In this document: piece after piece, positions 34,591-46,500 of the stretch
Layout of the letters: every line of letters begins with the position of its first letter
Position numbering within the stretch: the stretch's first letter is position 1
DNA from: Porites lobata
Taxonomy: Eukaryota > Cnidaria > Anthozoa > Scleractinia > Poritidae
Reading direction: 5' to 3'
DNA: 64,000 nt
NCBI GenBank assembly: GCA_942486035.1
Contig: CALNXK010000034.1
Location: 3,286,501 to 3,350,500 of the forward strand
Translations under genes and position numbers: made by a program
Notes under the pieces: model-generated
What the model was told of the DNA's origin: nothing
The model's database searches: none
What the model saw: only the letters and a program-made list of their open reading frames with translations

Positions 34591-37500
34591 ATGTCAGCTG
34601 ATAAGGGAGCGGTAATGTTGGATCAAAAATACTTTTATACCTCAGGTGATTTTACATGGCATTGCATAGTAAGCGATGAAGAACAAAATGAATACGTCTT
34701 TACCAAGGTAAAAGTACATTTCTGATTTCGAGAAACATAAGGTTACGTTAATGTCTGTTGAAGTGTGCGAGAATTGGTAAGATCTGTTGAGGTAAGACAA
34801 GTTTAATACAATAGCATCGAAGAGTTGTTGCCTCTTGAACGCTCAAACCCATCTACATCTAGCCATATGGCCAAATTCGAGATTTCTTGGATTTCTTATT
34901 TTAAGAAAAAACAACTCATAAAATAAAACGTTTTATTATGTAAACACCAATGAAATACCAGGTGAGCTTTCGCGCGAAAACTTGATATCTTCACATGTGA
35001 AAATAACATGTTATCTTCACATGTGAAAATATCACCTTTGCTATGGCTACATAATAAATCACACCTTTCACACCAAAAAACTATTAAAGTGAAATGGTTT
35101 GGTATTTCATTGGTGTTTATATAATAAAATTTAATAGAGCATTTCATGGCCGCTTGGAGATACAAAATTTCTCTTCTTGTGTTGAAAAAATATTCCACTT
35201 GTTCACTGCACTCACTTGTGAAATATTTTTCAACACTTGAAGAGAAATTTCGTATCTCTGCGCTGCCATGTGCATGTAATATCCTCTATTTCTTAAATTG
35301 AGAGTTTCGGAGCAATCTCAAATTTAGAGTGTTGCATTTGGAGAAGGAGACTCATGTGGGCAGACAAATCAGTCCCCAGGGACTCCCAGTTTTGAACAAG
35401 AACTTCTTCTTGTCCTCAAAATTTGGGGACATCTAATGGAAAACTGCCAAAATCAATGTTTAAAAAGAATAATTCTCTTAATTTCCTTGAAGCATAAATT
35501 CCAAAAAAGAACCAAGCAGTCCCACTACTACTCTCCTATATCAATCATCCAGAGCTTGGCTAGTTATAATGGTTTCACTTATAGGAGGATTTCCAATATG
35601 TTTTTTGGGATGTGGAATTGGCTTTATTTGAAGAGCAGAATTCCGGTATTTAATGAAAAATGGGGACAAGATTCAGGTTAGAAACTATGCGTAGTTGCCA
35701 AAAATAAGCTTCAGGATTACGGATTGCACAAAAATTTAATTGGGAATGATAAGATTGAGGAACCCTATTGGGGACCCTCATGTAGTCATGTGGTCACACA
35801 ATTGATTGAACTGGTCACCAGGGCCCGGTTCCTGAAAGGCCGATTAGCATTAATCCAGGATTAAAATTTTGTTCCGTTTTTGTATTTTACATTCCTATGC
35901 ATTGCTTAAGGTAACATTTTGTGTTATCGTTACTGTATCTCGTAGTAAAGACTCAACACTACTTTGTAACCTCGAGTTGCATGTTCTTAGACGAGAAAAC
36001 TGTGCTTGAAATTTGGCTTAATCCTTGGTTAAACTTAACCATCTTTCGAGGAACCGGGCCCTGAGCTACATTAATTTTGTGGAGGTTGGCACCAACCCCC
36101 CTCTTTCTGACACAGGCACTGATACACTACATGTACATTTCTTTATGATTATAATTTATCAATCCCCAGGTTTTTTCTCCGGTTGCCAGGTTTTTGGGCC
36201 TTTTCTAAAAACTTCAAGTTGGTTTTTCAGTTCATGCTGCAGGTTAGGCCCCTAAACCCAGATTAAAAATGATTGAATGGGAACAGAAAGTCAAGCCTGT
36301 AAAAATCCTCTGAATGAAAATTACCCTTCTCCCTTAGAAAAGGCTTGAGAATGAGCTTCATTTAACAATAAATATTTTCAAAAAGTTTATCTTAGCTTGA
36401 AACACTGTTTTGTTTTATTAATTTAAGTTTGATAAGGAAATTCGGCGGAGGTGGAATGCTGCTGTGGATGCCAGTTGCTTTGCATATAAGCTGGACCATG
36501 TGAAAGGGAGAGTTGTTCCGGGCAAATATCAAATTTATATTCAGGTACAGTATGATTGTAGTTGATGGGTGAGGGGGTTGAGGAACAAGGGAGAAGGAGA
36601 AGAGACATACATCACATCCATGTATGTATAGGTAAAAAGGCAAAGGTACACACAAGCCAAAGGCCCAAACAGCCGAAGCTTATCTTGGTTCCTCAGCATG
36701 AAGCATTCCTAGGAGTATTGCTACTCCCCCCCCCCTGGACAGGATGCTACATGTAGTCCATGGCAGGGTTACCCCTAGTAGTATGTTGCCGGTACCCATA
36801 CTTGGGTAAAGAGAGGTCCAAGGTGGGGTAAAGTTTGTTGTTTATGGAAACCTCGCGATGGGCGAGGCTTGAAGCGCAGACCTGCAGATCGGGAGTTAGA
36901 GGTGTTAACCACTCGGCAACACACACCTCCACACATATATAAAGGGATAACATTAGAAGTCATGTATATGCCAAGCAGGAGAGAAAGTAGCACTTAAAGT
37001 AGTTTTGCCAACTCATAGTTAAGAGTCAATTTTCATTACTGGCTGAAAAGTTTAGGCAACTCCAGTTTGTCAAGGAAGGTCAACTTTCGTGTGATGAGTA
37101 TGTGTACAAATTATGTATATGATGCTAGCATTCTTATTTTGAGTTTCCAGTCTGTTCATGAAGTCTGACTTGATACATGTCACATTACTGTTTAGGAGAA
37201 CTTAAAAAATTTTCTTAACACCCTCGGAAGGTTTTCTGGAGCCATGAAAATCTTCAGTATTTTTTGTCATGAGACGTGTTTCATGCCTTTAACTAGGGAA
37301 AAGTTAGCAGGCATAGTCTGTTATCACAAGAAAAAATTTGGGAGACTGGATAGTAGGATATTGAAGGCAGAATATGCTAACCACCAGACTTTGTAGCAAT
37401 TAACTGAACAATCTGCTATATGTTCAATTCACATACAAACCCCATACCAGTAAATAAAAGGCTGAAATAGGGTAGCCTGATATTATGTTCTTATTCTTGA

Positions 37501-40500
37501 GATTAGTCTTCGTCAGGGGTTTCATAACAAGCCAGGACTCAAGTGCTGGCACCAGTGTACTCTGAGCACAGGACCTGCCCTCAAACAAAATGGAAAAGCC
37601 TATTCTCAAACAGACTCTAACTTTCCCATCCTACTCAACCTTGGGCACCCTTGTACTTGAAAAAAAAATCTTATAACAAAGGAAAATAAGAACGCGAGTC
37701 TTATTGGGATTCTTGAAACAAGTGTAAAGCTTAAAATACAGTTCAAATTAATGATATTATTTCTCTTACATAGCACAATGAAATGAGATTCAACAAGCGA
37801 AGACAGCCTCAAGTAATGAGCAGTGTGTCTCAACCTTTTAACCCAGACAAATTTAACTTCACTAAAGTAAAGAGTAAAGAGGTAATACCATATGTTTGTT
37901 TGATAGGGTTAGTTTGACTTTTGTTGCACTCAATGACTTTTAACCGCTTACTGTTGGTCTTCATCATGCTGTGGAGTTGATTTGCTGTGTGCAACTATTA
38001 GTAACACTTTGTTTGTCAGTGATTGATGTGTTTTTGACCTTGTGCTTGTTGAGCTTCTTCAGCCATTTTTACCAGTGTTATTTGGCCTGTCATTTTTTTA
38101 GTAGGTACTATTAATAGTTAAGAGGTGCACCATGTAAAAGGAAAGTTCTGTGACAATGCAGGGGCACCCAACAACATTTTTTGTAAAATATCTGTTCAGA
38201 GGAGAAAAAGTTGCCTAGAATTTATTAAAGCTTGAGAAAGGCTCCAAATTTCTGAACGACTGTTCTACACTGTACTTGTCCAAGATTTCTAATCCTTATC
38301 TTACTTTCCTAAGATTTTCAGAGGATGGAATGTTTTTTCACATTTTATTACCAAGATATTGTGATTATTGCTCAAAAAGGTCTCTTGAAAAATTTTGGTA
38401 TAAAGAGAAAACGTTCCCTAGAAAATTCTACCGAAATTCTAACTTTCAACCAGACCCTTCAGGGTAGCAAAAAATTTTGGATGAGATGATGATGCTACCC
38501 AAAACTTTCAAGATGATTAAAGTTCCCCAGGGCTAAGACATCCAAAGAGATCAAATTTACCTGGGGCTGCCTAAAAACTATTTAATTGCTTTTAGGCAGC
38601 CCCAAATTAATCAAACAGGCTTCTAAAGTATAGCAAATACCACTTGTTCACACTCCTGTTGTATTTGGAAACATTCAGCCATTTACCTGCATGGGACAAA
38701 TGGGTACAACACACTCACACTGTTTCTGTTATAAAGTGAAAAATGAAAAATTTTGGCTATAGGCCAAAAAAAATATGGCAGTCTTATAACATTGTGTTTT
38801 TCACACAGGTTTTGTTTGAACTGTGCCCACATCACAGATTGTCAAGAGATGAACATAACCTTATGATAATAAATATCAGTCCTTTGGAATATGGACATTG
38901 TTTGTTAGCTCCAGCTGTAAATAAATGCCTCCCACAGGTATGACAAATAACTTAGTTTATAACTTTACATTTACACAGATGTCCCAGCTTGGTTATTTGT
39001 GAATCAAATGTGAAAACAGCCCACAATGATATCTTATTTTTGTGGTAAGAATGTAATGCATCAAATTTTTCTTGCTGGCCATAGTCTGTGAAAATGCCTG
39101 CAGAGGTTGAAGTAAGAACCTGGTTTTTAAAAAACCTGTTAGGCTAAACTTTGCCAGTTAGGCGCCTTCTAAATAAGAACCCATTGTGCCTAAAATTTGA
39201 AACAGGTCTTCATTAACTTTTTTGAAAATCTATAAAAAATTCCGTTCACTTAAAAGTCACATTTCAGCATCCTCTTTGGAGACATTCCAGCTGGTGTCTT
39301 ATCACTCCAACTGCGATGTAATGGTATGCAGATTTTATATAAGGAATAAGCTGAATTCCTCCTATATACTCTTAGCTACACTGTATTTTTTCCTTCTGAG
39401 AATAAGAACCTATTTAAGAACCTAAATAGCCTAAATTTGTGTTATATGTAAATACCATTTATGTAAGACGTTGTTTAGGTTAACTTGGGAAAATGCAGGT
39501 TCTTATACTCACAGGCTTTTAACTGTAGGCATCATAGCAAGCTAAAGAACATTTAGGTGGGAGATTAAGACATATTTTACACAACTTTCGCTTGTGCACT
39601 GTAAATATCTAACATTGATAAACGAGGTAAAGTAGGGAATGATTCACAAAGAGTATACTCACCGGATCTTACAATGAGTACTAGGTCTTTTGAAACATTT
39701 CCAGGCAAAAACTTCCCTTGTGGAATTTTGCCAAAGAAGGTAAACGTTGTTGAAAAAAAAAATGTTATGGCAAAAAAGCTATGCATACATGTACATTGAG
39801 CAAATTAGAACTTATGAGATAAAGAAAGTGGCTTTTAAGTTTAACTTTTTGTTCTTGGGCTATGATATTGGCCATGAAAAAAAAATTAAAAACTTTGTAT
39901 GATGGGAGACTAGTACTTTTGTTTCTTCGCTTAAATTTCAATGTTTTATCTCTCGTATCGGGAAAAATTGAGATTCTTGGGAATGGAAATTTTTTGAAGG
40001 GTTTATTATTGCACCACTGACAGTTGTGTGTGGATATGTTATAAGGTCCTAACAGAGGAATCAATACTGTTGGCTTTGGAAACATCTCTACTCAGTAACC
40101 ACAGGTACATATATATTTAGTTGCCTTCTGGCCTTAAATTATCCCTATTGAGCCACCAGGGTAGAAATCTCTTTATAGGAACGGCCGTGTGTATTTATAC
40201 GCGGCCTTTCGTCCCTTAGGGTGGATTTCCACTGTCACGTCAAACGTGCGTACCAGGTTCAACTTTTACATTTACGTGCGACCTTTTACATACATTGCCT
40301 CTTATTTATTTACGGACGTAAAAATTGCACGACAGAGGAAATTCATTCGTGAGTCATGATCACGTACTCCACGAACACCACGTACACCGTACATGTAAAC
40401 AAGAACTGTTTTGGATTTATGCTATTGCCGTATTTTACTCAAATCTATCTGTCGTATCTGGGTTTGTGACAAGGCTGACTGTACACCTGTGTATATGAAG

Positions 40501-43500
40501 ATGTTTTAATGAAATACTTTACGAACTGTGTAAGTTCGTATAACTGATACTTCGGTAACTTATTTTTGTTAAGTACGACACCACATATTCCTAAGGGTTG
40601 TGCCAATTGGCAGTTAACTAGAATTAGCCTTTACTTGTATTCTTTTCCATGCCCGTCCTATTTTTAGAACCAAGTGTTTCCATCGGTAAGTTCCTTGGCC
40701 TCGTTATTCCGCGCGGCCAGCGTGCGGCTTATGAGTTTCGGGTCACGTGGTTCAAGCGAGTTTTTGAGGCGTCTCCCGGCCGTTCGTCTCGGATACTTCA
40801 CCGAAATGCATTTAACGAGAAGGCCCGGGAAGACGCCGGACAGGGATTAGGCATTACAGTCTCCTAATAATGGACTAAAGTATGTATTGAAGAACTTTAT
40901 CACTTTGTGGGAATTGACCTTCGAGCCACTCTATCAAAAGGAAAAAGCGGTGAAAATGAATTAGCTTGAGACAGTGCGTTTGGCAAATTTCCCAGAGGCA
41001 GTATTGTTTAATAGACCTGAAGAAAAGAGAAGAACAGAGAATAAAATACTGACATTGAGCTGGAAGTAAAGGCCACAAATTTGTCTGTGTCAGCGAACAT
41101 CCAATGGCAAGATTTCTTCCTTTTTTTCGAGTTAAAGGGACAGGTTCACGGTTAAGCGCATGCTCGTTAATTAAATTACTTTTTTCCAATGCATTATTAA
41201 TTCTATCGGTTAATAATCCCACTCGCATGTATCTCAGCGATCTCAGAGTGTATTTTACATTAGAAGTGTGTTTCAGGGTAACCTGAAGTAGGATGGAGGA
41301 GTACTAAAATCGCAGAAAAAATTTAGTGGATTATGCCAACACCACCAACGTTGAATTTATTGTTGACCCGAAGGTTTTATTCCATGGTTGATTAATTTAC
41401 AGCTACAGTTTGCAAATATTTAAGTTGATCAAGTGCAAGTGACTGCTAGGGGAGTGTGCAGATTGGTTTTTTTGACAACATTATGTCATGATGATATTGC
41501 TTGCATAGACGATACAGCATGTCACAGCAGAAAAACAGCATTTTGATAAATGAGCATGCGCTGAACCGTGAACCTGTCTTTTTAAATACGTTATATTCGT
41601 TGTGAACCGAATAATCCGTGGAGAGAAATTAGCAAAAAAAAATCATAAATTCATTATTTGTAAAAACAACTGTAGCGAGGTCTTCTGTTATCATTTGGAA
41701 AGAAATGCAAAGTATAGTGTAAGACAGGAGCCGTAATCGGCTCCTGGGGTAAGATGATAGGCAGGCTAAGTGATGTTGTCACTGAAAGCCGTCCACAGAC
41801 GTTTTCCCCTTATTCAGTGCGGATTTTTGCGATTTTTGCGATTTTTGTTCTGTGAGCACGCTATTAAAAGAATTGAACTACGTCAACTTTCCTGGATTCT
41901 TGCTCCAGGCGTTTTTACGAATGTTTTAGTTTTCAAACTTTTTATTCGTTCGAGAGCTCTGTTGCCCTTTCTTACAGATTTTCATTAGGGATCTCATCTA
42001 ATTTTCGCCCTAAGTACGGAAACGCAGGACACTGCCACTTAAACGCACTTAGTTCTATCGAAGTAAGAGATGCATTCTTTAAATCCAACACAATAAACTG
42101 TTCTGATAGCTTATTTTGCGGTAGGTTTACAATTTTACTACCGCAAGCATCATTTTTTACCTATTAAGACCGGGCGTTTTTGGGCTGAGACGGGTGAGGG
42201 GGTGGGGGGCGGGGAGTTCAAAGTCTCCCCATCTATAACTTTGGAACCGCTCATGATAAGGCTGTATAATTCGCGCGCAACTGGTTTTTCAAACTAACGA
42301 GTAGTAAATATTCCCCTATGATAATCAGTTCTTTGTCATCTCTGTCATCTTCAACCCGAAACGATCTGAATTTGTAGATGGACTCTAAAGGAGCTTCCAC
42401 TGGAAGGGCCTAAATCTTCTCAACATCGAATGTCAGACTTCTTTTCTCTTTCTTTGACTGCCAGTCTCCGATACGGAAAATAATATGTAGATGACCCAAG
42501 CGTACAAGTACATTCAGGAACATTTGTACACGATCCCTTTTGGCCTAAAAATCTTACCGGCCTCAAAAGCTTTGTCTGAATTTGCTGATCAGCTAGAATG
42601 TTTTGAGTTAATTAGTTTAATGAATGCTATATAGTTTTCCAAGCACTCCTTTGGAAAATTTTATTGTACAGGCTTGAAATGAATGTTTGTCTTCCTCAGA
42701 GCTACTGTATCGAGGTATGGAGGTCCTCTGGATCCACTTGTTCACTTTGGGATCATAGCTTTCAACTGCGAGCTCGGGCTTTGACGATATATCATTTAAA
42801 CCACCCAGTACATAAAGCGTTCCGTTAACACATACCATACTACCCGAAACACGTCTAGTATTCAAGCTTGCGATAGTGTGCCATTCATTTCTAGCAACAT
42901 TGTACACTTCACATGCAGAAAGCGAACTTTTAACCAATCCTGTAGCGAAAATCTTCCCTTGAGATGCGACACCGAAAGGACTACTTTCTATAACTTGCAT
43001 GGGTGCAATTTTCTCCCATTTGCTCGTCACAGTGTCGTATCTGCCAGCTTTACTAAAATATCCACACCCAAGAACATACAGACAGTTGCCAGAGGTGACA
43101 ACACATGAATAAGTTCGGCTGTATAGAACGTCAGGAGAAGATCGAACAGTTTGCCAGGCACACAATTCCTCATCATATCTTTTAATAACAGGTGAGCTGC
43201 GTCGATCGGGGCGGCAGATAACATAGATTTTTCCTCCAAGGACTGCAAAGGAGCAATCATCACCGCCAGGGGAGAGCTTGATTTTAGCCCAGCTGTCAAA
43301 AGCAGGATCGTATCTTTCAGTGTCAGCATAGAACGCGTTAGGAAAGCTGTAGACCTGATTTCGGCATCTTATAAGCTGTGTGGTATGGTTTCGGTCTTCT
43401 GAAAATCCACCTGCCAATAGTTTCCACGTGTCTTTTTCAGGGAGGTAACAGTACGAGTGATTTCCCCCACGAACCACAATGGCGTGGGTTTCAATTCTTC

Positions 43501-46500
43501 TTGCCGACTGCACCAGAGTATCTTCGCTTGCAGTAATAACTAACTTTATAGCATCCACAACTTGCCTTGAACAAGAAACATTTTCTACAACCAGTTCGTT
43601 GGTCACGACATTCAGCAAATAGTCACGCGACAATGATGCCAGTCGAATGTGACGAAAGAGCCGCTCAAATTCGGCTTTTCGCTCACTTTTGTCTTGTTCA
43701 ATCCACTTTAATATGATTCTGAACACGTCTTCTTCATCTGGAACACAAATGTTTTCACTTGAAATCCACTTTTCAACCTCTTCGGCTTCCAACTTTAAAA
43801 ATTCGTCAGATTCAGCTACCGAAGCGAAATTGTTGTGTATAAACTTCGTGCATTTATCGACAAGTTCGTCACATCTATATTTTTGAGCGAAGCGAAGAGT
43901 TGAGATGCAATTTGTACTAGTCAGTTGTTTCTCTAGAAACCTTCCGGCCCTGGTTTTCAAACTCACAAGAAGTAAATATTCCGCTGCGAAGATCAGTTCT
44001 TTGGCAGTTTCTTCATCTTTCATTTTAATGCTTCCAGTGTAGACGAAGTCCAAAACATCTGCCAGGATAGACTCCGAAATTTCTTCAAATCGAATGACTC
44101 CTTCTTCTTTTTCCTTCATGTCAGTCTTGAGGAGCTTCACAAAAAACGGACTTACCGCCGATAGTACATTTTTGTGGGCTCTGAATTCCGTTCCTTCTTT
44201 CGCCACTAAGGTGATGTCGCACAAATAGGTTTCTCCGCGTTGCATGTTTAGTCGCCTCAGCAATTCCACACAGAAAGAGCTCTGTTCAGCTACACGGATT
44301 GGTTCTAAATCTTCCATGTTTATCGTTTGGATTCGATTTGACAAACTGTTAAAACGCTCAGTAAGGGATAGGCACGGCCTAACACGGGAAAGAAATTCAT
44401 CAAGTCGCGACTGGGCAGACCCAAGTCGGGGAACAGGGAAATGACTTCGTGTAGTAAACAGTAGGCTGTCATGCGCAGCATGTCTTTTGGTGTCATCACG
44501 CAACGCTCCTTCCCACAAAAGGAGGAACGTTTCGTGACGGACACGAAAAAAAATGGCTGCGCAGCATGCTCATTTGGGCGGATAGGATAGCCTGCAAAGA
44601 AGGAAAAACATTGAAAAATAAACAAATGAAAATGTCAAGGCAAATTGTCGAGGACCAAGGAATTGCTACTCAAGCGACGTAACAGAAGTTTAAGTAAATC
44701 CTGAAACCTATGTAGTTACTATATAGACAGCTCATAGTCCGAAGTTTAATTTTAGCAAAACCCTGTGTTACAAGATATTAACTATATAAATACAGTTATT
44801 AAAGTCCCGGATTAAAGTGTTGTTTCCAAATACCGACCCGTCCTTAGAACGTACAAAGCGTATTTTTTTTTATAATTAAAGTGTTATAACCGCACCCTCA
44901 GGGCGCTCTATGTCAAAACTGGCCAGTTGGACCAGTCTTTTTAAAAACAAATTAAGCTTTTTTCGAAAGTTTCCGCCAGAAAACGAGTGCGGTCGAGCCA
45001 ACCAGCCGTGATGCAAGGGTCTGGGTACTACTAAAGATTTTCAATCAAAGACGAAATGTTAGATCTTTTTGTCTAGACGATTGTGTGGCCAGCCAATAAA
45101 ACGTTTACCTGGGGAGTTTGGAGAGCACTCAAGGAGCTTGATTTGCTCTCGGCATCCCAGCACGTTTCAAGTGTTCTCAATATTTCCCTCGTGCATACGT
45201 AATTCGTTATACGCACGCCAAGCATGCACCAATTCTTATTGATGTAGATTTTGTCTTATAAAATTCTGACAAAGTACCGCCAGAGAGGTTTCATTTTTAA
45301 TGGTCACACCACATATTGTCCACATGATTGAAATTTAGAACTAAATACGTCTGATTTACCTGTTTTCATAATCATTAACTCTGGGAATGAAAGAGTGAAT
45401 ATCTTTAATTTTCTGTAATATGGACAATGGAACCATGTCATCTTTAAACAAAACTATCTCCAATCATTATCTCATTTTTCTTCCAAACAAATGACACCTC
45501 AAGTTCAAGTCCCACTCTTGTCAAACTAATTTGTTCCAGGTAGATTAAGACTAGCCTACAAGGCAGGCGTATTTTGTATCGCGCTTTCGTTAAAATAAAA
45601 GCGCCTAGCCTCGGCAGGCTAGATAAAGACAGGAGGCTGTAATTAGTATATTATTTGTGTGCTTGTTTATGTATTTATTAAAAATGTGTGTATCTGCTTT
45701 TGTTGTAGAGGATTTCATGTTGGTTTCAACAGCCTTTGTGCACATGCCTCAGTGAATCATCTTCATTTTCACACTTGGTACAGCCAGTATCCTTCTTATC
45801 TCGAGTCAGCAGTGAGTTGCCCATGTGCATTTGTAATGGACGATATACACACACTTAAAATTGCCTCACGTGGCACATCATAAAACTCTTACTTCATAAA
45901 AGAAAAAAGAAAAAAAATTAACAGAATTGCCAGTTGTTCTGTTAAATGTGGAGCGCCCATCTCATATATATCGTGAAACCTTGGTTACACTATGACGTTC
46001 AGACTGTTTATAGATTTATCTTCTGCGCCAAATTTTCTCAGCCAATTGCAGCTGGAAGGATCTAGCTGAATGACCTATGAGATCAACAAAATGTCGAGCG
46101 AAGAGGGTGTAACTGAGCTGAAGAACATTGGAAGTAAGGACGAAGAAGCCTCAATCTTTACTACTGAGAAGGTCGAATGACGTATTGGATTGTGCGTACT
46201 ACTGAAAGGTTGACTGACGTTTTGGATTGTGCAGATGTTTGTTTGTGAATACAGTAAATTTCACAGGAAGAGAAATGAATCTAAAAATACATAAAAACAA
46301 TTCTCAACAATATGACTCTCAGTGGTCAAAGCAGGTACTGTAGTAGCTTTGGGGGCCGGGCTCTTGTTATAATTAACAGTATTTATTCATTTTCTCGGAT
46401 AAACAGGAGGTCAGTCCCATTTGTAAAGATGTGTTTGAGGTCAGGAATTATCCAACAAATGCATTTGTTTTTGAGCTGGCACCAGAAACTGACGTATGCT

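Noticed and set aside
42878..43329. Open frames on either strand inside the Kelch gene
   Set aside because: They are shadow frames of the 566-aa coding sequence.
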